DNA from: JAWLGW01 sp964569055
GTDB lineage: Bacteria; Planctomycetota; J058
DNA length: 16,306 bases
Direction: 5' to 3'
NCBI GenBank assembly: GCA_964569055.1
Contig: CAZMSZ010000150.1
Span: 1-16,306, forward strand
Of the stretch, positions 6,386 to 13,234 are shown in pieces; the first letter of the stretch is position 1, and every line of letters begins with the position of its first letter. The translations under genes were made by a program, and so were the position numbers. The notes below the pieces were generated by a model. That model was not told the origin of the DNA and ran no database searches. It worked only from the letters and a program-made list of their open reading frames with translations.

Positions 6386-6394
6386 TGCTATGAC
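6386..6394 (+). promoter_or_regulatory. Extended -10 promoter element (TGC-TATGAC)
   Basis: TG-C-TATGAC is an extended -10 match. Predicted start is near 6401, just before a GGAGAAGG SD (6404-6411) and the ATG at 6417. This supports 6417, not the ATG at 6390 inside the -10, as the true start of the next gene. No clear -35 is seen, as allowed for extended -10 promoters. Confidence 0.4.
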
Positions 6395-6416
6395 GAAGGG
6401 AGCGGAGAAGGACGCC

Positions 6417-6971
6417 ATGGCCCCGACCACGCTCGAGTCGACCCCCAGGGCTGCGGCCAGCCCCGCCCCGCTCTCCCTCGACGCGCTGGCGCGCGAGCGG
6501 GGGGCCGCGCTGCGCGCGCGCTACGAGGGTGGGGGCGTCCCCGACGACCTCGCCGCGCTCGACGGCGACCTCGTGGGGCGCATGCTCGAGGTGCGCCTCG
6601 CGGCGCGCTCGCCGCTGCGCGGGCTGGTCCGCCGCCTGGCGGCGCGCCCGGGCTTCGTGTGGGAGGGGAAGAGCTTCCACGCCGCGGCGCCCGGCGCGGG
6701 CGAGGGGATCAACCGGGTGCAGCTGGCCGGCCTGGGGCGGCAGCGCCTGTTCCCGTTCGGCACGCTGCTCGGGGCGTCGCTGCTCGACGGCCGGCCGGCC
6801 GTGATCCTCGACTACGACCGCCCCGAGAACCCCGCCTGGATCCGGCGGATCCACGACGAGGTGCGCGAGGTCGCGCCAGGGCTGTGGCTCGGTCCGGCCA
6901 TGGTGAAGGGTGCGTCCGGGGCGACCCTCGCGCTGTGGTTCGCGCTCGCGAGCCCCTCGCGCGCGGTCTGA
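6417..6971 (+). CDS. Conserved protein of unknown function (lipocalin-like?)
   Basis: 184 residues from ATG 6417 (MAPTTLES...), with SD GGAGAAGG 6-7 nt upstream. The ATG at 6390 is in frame but sits within a likely -10 element. The C-terminal two thirds carry the most conserved-looking parts: WEGKSFHA, NRVQLAGLGRQRLFPFGTLLGASLLDGRPAVILDYDRPENP, IRRIHDEVREVAPGLWLGPAM and ATLALWFAL. This DGRP-x-x-LDYD-x-PENP...DEVREV-PGL-LG pattern appears in uncharacterised small proteins that accompany lipid and SDR genes, and its strand-rich form suggests a beta-barrel binding fold (inference). The stop lies 2 nt before the SDR start, so the two are translationally coupled and may share a lipid-related substrate. 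No enzymatic motif is assigned. Confidence 0.75.
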   Translation: MAPTTLESTPRAAASPAPLSLDALARERGAALRARYEGGGVPDDLAALDGDLVGRMLEVRLAARSPLRGLVRRLAARPGFVWEGKSFHAAAPGAGEGINRVQLAGLGRQRLFPFGTLLGASLLDGRPAVILDYDRPENPAWIRRIHDEVREVAPGLWLGPAMVKGASGATLALWFALASPSRAV

Positions 6972-6973
6972 GC

Positions 6974-7766
6974 GTGCTGGGCAGGTCCACCGCGGCGCCG
7001 CTCCCCGAGGCGCCGCACGCGCTCGTGACCGGCGCCGCCTCGGGGATCGGCGCCGCGCTCGCGCCGGCGCTGCTCCGCCGCTGGCCGGGCGCGCGCCTGA
7101 CCCTGGTCGACCGCGACGAGGGAGGGCTGGCGCGGGTGGCCGCGGCCGCGGGACCGCTCGCGCGCGGGCTCGCCTGCGACCTCGCGGACGGGGCCGCGCT
7201 CCCGGGCCTGGTCGAGCGGGCGCTCGCGCTCGCGCCGGTCGATCTCCTCGTCAACTGCGCCGGGGTGATGGAGGTGCGCTCGTTCTTGAACACCCCCTGG
7301 CCGGTCGGCGAGACCTTGCTGGCGGTCGACCTTCTGGCGCCGCTCCGCCTGGCGCACCTCCTCGCGCCCAGCATGGCCGCCCGCGGACAGGCCGCGATCG
7401 TCAACATCAGCAGCCTGGCTGGCCGCTTCCCGCTCAAGGGCTGCACCTACTACGGCGCCGCCAAGGCGGGCCTGGCGCTCGCCTCGGAGATCCTGCGCGA
7501 AGAGCTCGCCCCCGCCGGAGTCCATGTGCTCACCGTCTACCCGGGCCCGGTCGCGACCCCGCTCGAGCGCGGCGCCCGCGCCGCCTTCCCCGACGATCTC
7601 CTCGGCCGCAGCCTGCCGACGGGCCGAGCCGACGAGCTCGCCGCGCGGATCGTGGCCGCGCTCGAGGCCCGCGCCCCGCGCCTGATCTATCCGGCCGCGT
7701 ACGGGATCGCCTATCGCGCGCTCCCGCTGACCGAGCGGATCACGCTGCGCCTGGGGCCGCGGCCGA
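6974..7766 (+). CDS. Short-chain dehydrogenase/reductase (SDR), 3' end cut by gap
   Basis: NAD(P)-dependent oxidoreductase of the classical SDR family. The 264 codons present cover nearly the whole enzyme (usually 250-300 residues). TGAASGIG (19-26) binds the cofactor, NCAG (94-97) replaces the usual NNAG, the catalytic Ser is S147 (NISS), and Y160-x-x-x-K164 (YGAAK) is intact. PGPVATPL follows as expected. VDRD after the second strand suggests an NAD(H) preference, because an acidic residue sits where the ribose is bound (inference). The GTG at 6974 is two bases after the preceding stop. The C-terminus, LTERITLRLGPRP, runs into the run of N. It is convergent with the acyl-CoA dehydrogenase across the gap. 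A hydroxyacyl or fatty-alcohol substrate is plausible but unproven. Confidence 0.92.
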
Positions 7767-7866
7767 NNNNNNNNNNNNNNNNNNNNNNNNNNNNNNNNNN
7801 NNNNNNNNNNNNNNNNNNNNNNNNNNNNNNNNNNNNNNNNNNNNNNNNNNNNNNNNNNNNNNNNNN
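7767..7866. other. Assembly gap (100 N)
   Basis: Exactly 100 N, a placeholder for a gap of unknown length. It hides the last codons of the SDR and the convergent intergenic region, and any further genes. Confidence 0.99.
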
Positions 7867-7868
7867 CC

Positions 7869-9059
7869 TCACAGCAGCGACACCTCGCCCCGCAGCACGT
7901 CGCGGGCGACGACGCCCTGGTGCACCTCGTCGGGGCCGTCGGCGATCCGGGCGGCGCGGGCGAAGCGGTACCAGCGGGCGAACGGGAGGTCGTCGCTGTA
8001 GCCGAGGGCGCCGTGGAGCTGGATCGCGTCGTCGAGGGTGCGGCAGAGGAGGCGGGCCACGCGGAGCTTGCACATGGAGGAGAACGTGCGCGCCTCGCGT
8101 TCGCGGCCCTGCTCGAGCAGCCACGCGCAGTGGAGCGTCATGAGGTTGCCGGCGTGGACGTCGATCGCGTCGCGGGCGACGAGGCGCTGCACGAGCTGGT
8201 GGCTGGCGAGGGGCTTGCCGAAGCTGACGCGGCTGGCGAGGTAGTCGCGGCACAGCTCGAGCGTGCGGTCGGCGAGGCCGAGCCAGCGCATGCAGTGGGT
8301 CAGGCGGGCGGGCACCAGGCGGGCCTGCGCCAGGGCGAAGCCCTGGCCGACCCCGCCCAAGACCGCGTCGGGGCCGACCCGCACGGCCGAGAAGCGCAGC
8401 TCGGCCTCGCGGTGGGCCAGGAGCGGCTCGGCCAGGGTGGGGACGTCGCGCACGTGCTCGACGCCCTCAGCCTGGCGGTCGACCAGGAACAACGTCGCGC
8501 CGGCGCGCGGGTCGTCGCTGGTGCGCGCCATGACCAACAGGAAGGCCGCCTCGCCCGCGCCGGTCGAGAACCACTTGTGGCCGTCGATCACCCAGCCCTC
8601 GCCGTCGGGGCGGGCGGTCGTGCGCAGGTTGCGCGGGTCGGCGCCCGCCCCGGGGGCGGGCTCGGTCATGCAGAACGCGCTGGTGATCTCGCCGCGGCAG
8701 AGCGGCTCGAGGTAGCGGGCGCGCTGCTCGGGCCCGGCCACGCGCAACAGCAGGTCCATGTTCCCCTGGTCGGGGGCGTCGCAGTTGAACACCCGCGGGC
8801 CGACCGGTGAGCGGCCCATGGCGCGGAACGCCGCGCACATGCCCATCACGCCCAGGCCGAGGCCGCCGTGCTCGGGCGGGAGGTGCGGCGTCCACAGCCC
8901 TGCCGCGCGGGCCTCGGCCTGGAGCGCGGCCAGCGCGTCGCGGCGGTCGGCGCGGTCCTCGCGCGCGATCGCCTCCTCGGCGGGGAGCACGCGCTCGTCC
9001 ACGAAGGCCCGCACGCGGCGGGCGAGCTCGGTCAGCTCGGGCGAGAGAGCGAAGTCCAC
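7869..9059 (-). CDS. Acyl-CoA dehydrogenase, ACAD10/11 (LvaC)-like
   Basis: FAD-dependent acyl-CoA dehydrogenase-fold enzyme of 396 residues, the normal size. FAD-domain landmarks are FCMTEPAPGAGADPRNLRTTA and GWVIDGHKWFSTGAG. The helical C-terminus has RVSFGKPLASHQLVQ and DDAIQLHGALGYSDDLPF. Where most family members have the catalytic Glu in Y-E-G-T, this one has ADGPDEVHQG, an Asp at about residue 374. ADGPDEVH is the signature of the ACAD10/11-type branch as I recall it. In the bacterial lva pathway the equivalent enzyme, LvaC, removes phosphate from a 4-phosphoacyl-CoA to yield an enoyl-CoA. The start GTG 9059 overlaps the upstream kinase gene by 28 nt, so the two are translationally coupled. 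It ends 3 bases from the gap. Confidence 0.93.
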   Translation of the reverse strand: MDFALSPELTELARRVRAFVDERVLPAEEAIAREDRADRRDALAALQAEARAAGLWTPHLPPEHGGLGLGVMGMCAAFRAMGRSPVGPRVFNCDAPDQGNMDLLLRVAGPEQRARYLEPLCRGEITSAFCMTEPAPGAGADPRNLRTTARPDGEGWVIDGHKWFSTGAGEAAFLLVMARTSDDPRAGATLFLVDRQAEGVEHVRDVPTLAEPLLAHREAELRFSAVRVGPDAVLGGVGQGFALAQARLVPARLTHCMRWLGLADRTLELCRDYLASRVSFGKPLASHQLVQRLVARDAIDVHAGNLMTLHCAWLLEQGREREARTFSSMCKLRVARLLCRTLDDAIQLHGALGYSDDLPFARWYRFARAARIADGPDEVHQGVVARDVLRGEVSLL

Positions 9060-10567
9060 GGGTCCTCCGGCTCGAGCTCGAGGCGGACGTCGAAGGCGGG
9101 GTCGCGCGCGGTCAGCTCGGCGCGCAGCCGCGCGAGCAGCACGGCCCGCGCGCGCGTCTGCTGGGCCGGGGTGACGCTCCCCCGCCGGAGCGCCCGGCAC
9201 AGCTCGCGGTCGAGGGCGCGCTGGGCGCGGTCGACCGCGCCGGGCTCGGGAGCCTCACCCAGATCGGGCCGCTCGAGCGAGGGGTCGAGCTCGCGCGCGA
9301 CCGCGAACGTGCGCTCGAGGACCGCCCGCGCGGCGCCCGGGCCCCGGCGCAGCTCGCGCGCCGTCCCCGCGAGCAGGCTCTCGGCCACGCGCAGGCGGAA
9401 GGCCACGCCCTTGTCTGCCACGTGCGGGCGGACGTCGCTGGCCAGGAACCGCGCCACCGCCTCGAGCAGGGCCGGGCCCTCGCTCGCGCCCTCGGGCTCC
9501 TCCGCTGCCTCGGCCGGAGCGATCGGCTCGTCTGCGGGCCAGCCGCCGCCCTCGCGCCGCTCGATCAGGCGGAGCGCCTCGAATTCCATCTCGGCGGCGC
9601 GGCGCGCGATCGCGAGCAGCTCGAGGTCGGGCGCCGCCGCGCTCCAGCGCCGGCCCTGGTAGGCGCAGCCGGCCGCCCAGCGCAGGTTGCAGAACACCTC
9701 CCAGAAGTGGAGCTCGCGGCGATCGAGCGCGCGCCCGCTCGCGCGCTCGTAGGCGGCGTAGAACGGCGCGCGGGCGGCGACGCCCCCCACCGGGCGGTCG
9801 TGGCGGCCGAACCGCCAGTCGCGGGTGCAGAGCCAGGCCAGGTCCTCGGCCGGCGCGCCCCAGTGGGCGAACTCCCAGTCGAGCACCGCGGTCAGCCCCT
9901 CGGGCGCGACCAGGTAGTTGCCGGTGCGGAGGTCGCCGTGCACCAGCGTGACCTCGCCGCGCGCGGGGGCGTGCTCGCGCAGCCAGCGCAGCGTCAGCTC
10001 GAGGGCCGGGCGCGGCGGGTCGAGGCCGTCGAGCATGCGCTCGGCGAAGGCGAGCGCGCTCGCGGCCGGGTCGCGGTCTCCCGGCCCGAGCGCCGCCTCC
10101 AGCGCGGGGTGCGTGGCGGGCGTGATCGCGTGGATCCGTGCCAGCTCCCCGGCCAGCGCCTCGCCCAGGTGCGCGCGCGCGTCCGCCAGCGCGGGGTCGG
10201 ACACCACCTTGCGCCCCAGCGCCACGCCCTCGCGCCAGTCCAAGAAGTAGGCCGCGGCGCCCGCTCGGACCAGCCCCTCGGCGGGCCAGCGGGCCGCCGG
10301 CGCCCGCACGCCGCCCGCCACCGCGGCGCGCACCACCTCCAGCTCCTGACGGCGGCCGAGGCTGCCCGGGAGCGAGCCCGGCGCGTCGCTGCGCAGCACG
10401 AGCACCGGCGGGAGCTCGCCCGTCGGCTCGAGCTCGACCCGCAGGTTGTCCTGGCAGGCGCCGCCCACCAGCGGCGCGATCGCGCGCACGCGCACCGCGC
10501 GGCCGAGCGCCTCGCCGAGGTGCTGCTCGATCCGTCCGGCGAGCTCGCGCAGGGCGGCGTCGCTCAT
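9032..10567 (-). CDS. APH-family acyl-CoA kinase fused to DUF6285-like domain (LvaA-LvaB-like)
   Basis: Residues 1-~340 form a phosphotransferase of the APH/choline-kinase fold: nucleotide loop PLVGGACQDN (32-41), LRSDAPGSLPGS (58-69), AYFLDWREG (106-114), Brenner motif HGDLRTGN (210-217; D212 catalytic, N217 Mg) and the metal Asp in LDWE (229-232; D230). After an acidic linker (~340-362), residues ~363-491 (LLEAVARFLASDVRPHVADKGVAFRLRVAESLLAGTARELRRGP...) look like a DUF6285 domain. As I recall, LvaA (4-hydroxyacyl-CoA kinase) and LvaB, a small partner needed for its activity, are usually separate genes; here they are one chain of 511 residues. The ATG at 10567 has GGAGGG 10 nt upstream; the ATG at 10585 overlaps this SD and is less likely. 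Substrate is inferred. Confidence 0.88.
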   Translation of the reverse strand: MSDAALRELAGRIEQHLGEALGRAVRVRAIAPLVGGACQDNLRVELEPTGELPPVLVLRSDAPGSLPGSLGRRQELEVVRAAVAGGVRAPAARWPAEGLVRAGAAAYFLDWREGVALGRKVVSDPALADARAHLGEALAGELARIHAITPATHPALEAALGPGDRDPAASALAFAERMLDGLDPPRPALELTLRWLREHAPARGEVTLVHGDLRTGNYLVAPEGLTAVLDWEFAHWGAPAEDLAWLCTRDWRFGRHDRPVGGVAARAPFYAAYERASGRALDRRELHFWEVFCNLRWAAGCAYQGRRWSAAAPDLELLAIARRAAEMEFEALRLIERREGGGWPADEPIAPAEAAEEPEGASEGPALLEAVARFLASDVRPHVADKGVAFRLRVAESLLAGTARELRRGPGAARAVLERTFAVARELDPSLERPDLGEAPEPGAVDRAQRALDRELCRALRRGSVTPAQQTRARAVLLARLRAELTARDPAFDVRLELEPEDPWTSLSRPS

Positions 10568-10582
10568 GCGCTGGTGGCCCTC

Positions 10583-10613
10583 CATAATGAGGGGCGGATC
10601 ATACCGGGAGGAG
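10583..10613. promoter_or_regulatory. Divergent promoter region between kinase and enoyl-CoA hydratase
   Basis: Only 49 bp separate the two start codons. For the plus gene CATAAT (10583-10588) is a -10-like hexamer, followed by SD GGGAGGAG (10606-10613) and GTG 10617. For the minus gene TATGAT (10603-10598, read on the minus strand) is the -10, followed by SD GGAGGG and ATG 10567. No strong -35 is seen for either. The two promoters overlap, so a shared regulator is likely. Confidence 0.45.
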
Positions 10614-10616
10614 CCC

Positions 10617-11317
10617 GTGAGCAGCGCCGAGGTCGGAGTGCGGGTCGAGCGGCGCGGGCCGGTGACCACGGTGATCCTCGACCGCCCGGCCGCGCGCAAC
10701 GCCGTGGACCGCGACGCGGCCGAGGCGCTCGCGGCGGCGTTCCGCGCGTTCGAGGCCGACGAGCAGGCGCGGGTGGCCGTGCTGTGGGGGGCGGGAGGGA
10801 CGTTCTGCGCGGGCGCCGACCTCAAGGCGTTCGCGGCGGGGCGCCCCAACCGGGTCGAGCCCGACGGCGACGGGCCAATGGGACCCACGCGCATGCTCCT
10901 CTCCAAGCCGGTGATCGCCGCGATCGCGGGGCACGCCGTGGCCGGCGGGCTGGAGCTGGCGCTGTGGTGCGACCTGCGCGTGGCCGAGGAGGACGCCGTC
11001 CTGGGCGTGTTCTGCCGGCGCTGGGGCGTCCCCCTGATCGACGGCGGCACGGTCCGGCTGCCCCGCCTGATCGGCCTCTCGCGCGCGCTCGACCTGATCC
11101 TGACGGGGCGCGCGGTCCCTGCCGACGAGGCGCTGGCGATCGGGCTGGTGAACCGCGTGGTCCCGCGCGGCGAGGCGCGCGCGCGGGCCGAAGCGCTCGC
11201 GGCCGAGCTGGCCGCCCTGCCCCAGACCTGCCTGCGCGCCGACCGCCGCTCGGCCTACGAGCAAGCGACCCTCCCGCTCGAGGCCGCCCTGGCCCGCGAG
11301 CTGGAGCTCGGGCGGGC
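10617..11317 (+). CDS. Enoyl-CoA hydratase/isomerase (crotonase) family protein, 3' end cut by gap
   Basis: Crotonase-fold CoA enzyme; 233 codons remain. FCAGADLKAFA supplies one oxyanion-hole strand and AIAGHAVAGGLELALWCDLRVA the other. The first catalytic Glu (Glu144 of rat crotonase) is the E of GGLEL. The second, Glu164, aligns with the Cys of GVFCRRWGVPLIDGGT, so classical hydratase chemistry may be reduced or altered; many such paralogs are isomerases or have other activities. The start GTG 10617 (VSSAEVGVRVERRGPV) has a strong SD GGGAGGAG. It is divergent from the kinase/dehydrogenase pair and may act on their enoyl-CoA product (inference). The last ~25-30 residues are expected inside the run of N. 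Confidence 0.9.
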
Positions 11318-11417
11318 NNNNNNNNNNNNNNNNNNNNNNNNNNNNNNNNNNNNNNNNNNNNNNNNNNNNNNNNNNNNNNNNNNNNNNNNNNNNNNNNNNN
11401 NNNNNNNNNNNNNNNNN
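11318..11417. other. Assembly gap (100 N)
   Basis: Exactly 100 N of unknown true length. It separates the hydratase C-terminus from the N-terminus of the TPR protein. Other genes could be missing. Confidence 0.99.
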
Positions 11418-11418
11418 C

Positions 11419-12417
11419 GCTCCTGCCGCGCCGAGCCGCGCCCAGGAGGGCGAGTCGGTCGAGGAGCTCGTCACCCGGGGGGACGAGCGGTTCAACGCCG
11501 GTGACTACGAGGGCGCGGTCCTCGCCTACGGGCGCGCGCTCGAGCTCGACCCCGAGCAGCCCATGGTGCTCGTCGCGCGCTCGCGGGCGCTCGTGGCGCT
11601 CGGGCGGCTGTTGCCGGCCCTCGCCGACGCCGGCAAGGCGGTGGGGCTGGCCCCCGACGAGCCCGATCCCTACGCGGCGCGCGCGGAGGTGAAGGAGGCG
11701 CTCGGCGACCTCGCCAGCGCGATCGCCGACTACGACGCGGCGCTCGAGCGCACCCCGAAGGGCGAGGAGGAGGGCGCGGACGAGTGGGGCGAGTATCGGA
11801 TCGCGCTGCTGGTCGCCCGCGGCAACGTCAAGCTCACCCAGGGCGACCTGCCGGGCGCGATCGCCGACGGGGACCAGGCGGTCGCGGGCGACGCCGAGCA
11901 CGCCGACGCCTACTGGCTGCGCGGGCGGGCCCGCGCGCTGGCGCAGCGCACGGACGAGGCGGTCGCGGACATGAAGCGCATGGCCGAGCTCTCGCCCGGG
12001 TTCCCCTACCCGCTGTTCATGATCGCGGCCTGGACCGCCGACGCGGAGGGGCTGGCGCCCTTCGTCGAGGGCACCGGGTGGGTCGCGGCGCTCGCCCGCT
12101 ACCTGCGGGGCGAGCTCGAGGCCGAGGCGCTCCTCGCCGCCGCCCGGGAGCCGGAGGACGACAAGCTCCGCACCGAGCAGCTGTGCGAGGCGTACGGCTA
12201 CCTGGGCATGACCGCCGAGCGCCTCGGGCACCCGGACCAGGCGCGGGCCTACTACCGCTCCTGCGTCGAGACCAAGGTCAAGGCGTTCGTCGAATACCAG
12301 CACGCCCTGGCGCGGCTGGCCGCGCTCGAGAAGCAGGCGGTCCGTCCCTGCCCCGCCTGCGGGAGCGAGCAGGCGCCCGAGAAGGGGTCCTGCCCCGGGT
12401 GCGGGACCGCGCGCTAG
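11419..12417 (+). CDS. TPR protein with C-terminal zinc ribbon (5' end cut by gap)
   Basis: The open frame begins in the gap and reads APAAPSRAQEGESVEELV, so the ATG at 11563 is internal. At least four or five tetratricopeptide repeats follow (RGDERFNAGDYEGAVLAYGRALELDP, SRALVALGRLLPALADAGKAVGLAP, RAEVKEALGDLASAIADYDAALE, RGNVKLTQGDLPGAIADGDQAV, RGRARALAQRTDEAVADMKRMAEL, then GYLGMTAERLGHPDQARAYYRSC). TPRs mediate protein contacts. The last ~20 residues are a zinc ribbon, CPACGSEQAPEKGSCPGCG. The A-x-A/AQE start resembles sequence just after a signal peptide, but that part is missing. If exported, a zinc ribbon at the C-terminus would be unusual. A hairpin spans its stop codon. Confidence 0.88.
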   Translation, partial: APAAPSRAQEGESVEELVTRGDERFNAGDYEGAVLAYGRALELDPEQPMVLVARSRALVALGRLLPALADAGKAVGLAPDEPDPYAARAEVKEALGDLASAIADYDAALERTPKGEEEGADEWGEYRIALLVARGNVKLTQGDLPGAIADGDQAVAGDAEHADAYWLRGRARALAQRTDEAVADMKRMAELSPGFPYPLFMIAAWTADAEGLAPFVEGTGWVAALARYLRGELEAEALLAAAREPEDDKLRTEQLCEAYGYLGMTAERLGHPDQARAYYRSCVETKVKAFVEYQHALARLAALEKQAVRPCPACGSEQAPEKGSCPGCGTAR

Positions 12418-12422
12418 CGCGG
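12407..12422. terminator. GC-rich hairpin over the TPR stop codon
   Basis: CCGCGC-GCTA-GCGCGG is a perfect 6-bp stem with a 4-nt loop, containing the TAG stop. There is no T-tract, so a rho-independent terminator is doubtful; it may attenuate read-through or protect the 3' end. Confidence 0.25.
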
Positions 12423-12505
12423 CCGACGCGGCGTGCCCTGGCGCTCACACCCGAAGAGGTCGGCCTGCGCCGGACCCCAGCCGCCAGGGGGGCTTTTCGA
12501 GATGG

Positions 12506-12511
12506 CATGAT
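12506..12511 (+). promoter_or_regulatory. Possible -10 element (CATGAT) for leaderless yggS-like mRNA
   Basis: CATGAT lies 6 nt before the ATG at 12518, without an SD. The geometry repeats that of the TetR promoter. No convincing -35. The 100-bp spacer from the TPR gene is otherwise featureless. Confidence 0.35.
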
Positions 12512-12517
12512 CGCCTC

Positions 12518-13228
12518 ATGCTCGGCCCGGCCGATCGGCAGCAGCTCGCCGACAACCTGGCGCGGATCCGCGCCCGGATCGGGGCGGCCTGCGCGCGCGC
12601 GGGGCGTCCCCCCGACTCCGTGGCCCTGGTCGCGGTCACCAAGTACGCCGGGCCGGCCTACGCGCGGGCGCTGGTGGAGCTCGGGCAGCGCGACCTCGGC
12701 GAGAACCGGGTCGATCACCTGCTGCGGCTGGCGGGCGCGCTGGCGGACCTCTCGCCCAGGCCGCGCTGGCACATGATCGGTCACCTGCAGCGCAACAAGG
12801 CGCGCAAGGTGGCCAGCGTCCTCACGGCGCTCCACTCGCTCGACAGCGCCGAGCTGGCCCGCAAGCTGTCGGCCGCGCGCGACCCCGCCCTGCCGCCGCT
12901 CGAGACCTACGTCGAGGTGCGCCTGAGCGCGGCCGAGCAGCGCTCGGGGGTCGAGGGCGAGGAGCTGCCCGCGCTGCTGCGAGAGCTCGCCGGGTTGACG
13001 GGGCTCCGCCTCGCTGGCCTGATGGGCCTCCCACCGGAGGGTCCGCCCGAGGCCGCCCGCCCGCACTTCCAGCGGCTGCGGGCGCTCGCGCGGGAGCACG
13101 CCCCCACGGGGGGGCTGTCCATGGGCATGACGTCGGACCTGGAGGTCGCGGTCGAGGAGGGCGCGACCTGTGTCCGGATCGGGCGCGCGCTCCTCGACGG
13201 CCTGCCCGACGCGGCGCTGCGGGGCTGA
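12518..13228 (+). CDS. yggS: PLP homeostasis protein, YggS/PROSC family
   Basis: Pyridoxal-5'-phosphate-binding fold-type III protein that buffers PLP and keeps vitamin-B6-dependent metabolism in balance. 236 residues, normal length. PLP is expected on K42 (VAVTKY). Other family hallmarks are LGENRV, WHMIGHLQRNK, and the phosphate-binding C-terminal pattern LSMGMTSDLEVAVEEGATCVRIGRAL. The ATG at 12518 gives the full N-terminal helix. It lies upstream of, and seven bases or fewer from, the FHA-kinase gene; the DUF167/YggU gene then follows. In many bacteria yggS, yggT and yggU are neighbours, so the operon here keeps S and U with a kinase in between. It probably initiates leaderless transcription. 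Confidence 0.93.
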   Translation: MLGPADRQQLADNLARIRARIGAACARAGRPPDSVALVAVTKYAGPAYARALVELGQRDLGENRVDHLLRLAGALADLSPRPRWHMIGHLQRNKARKVASVLTALHSLDSAELARKLSAARDPALPPLETYVEVRLSAAEQRSGVEGEELPALLRELAGLTGLRLAGLMGLPPEGPPEAARPHFQRLRALAREHAPTGGLSMGMTSDLEVAVEEGATCVRIGRALLDGLPDAALRG

Positions 13229-13234
13229 GCGCGC

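Noticed and set aside
7767..7866. Protein reading through the N runs
   Set aside because: Frames that cross 7767-7866 or 11318-11417 join unrelated sequence through unknown bases and have no biological support.
9032..10567. Aminoglycoside-resistance kinase
   Set aside because: The APH fold alone suggests it, but the DUF6285-like C-terminus and coupling to an ACAD10/11-type dehydrogenase point to acyl-CoA metabolism.
12407..12422. Strong intrinsic terminator after the TPR gene
   Set aside because: The stem is good but there is no T-tract, so it is listed only as a low-confidence hairpin.
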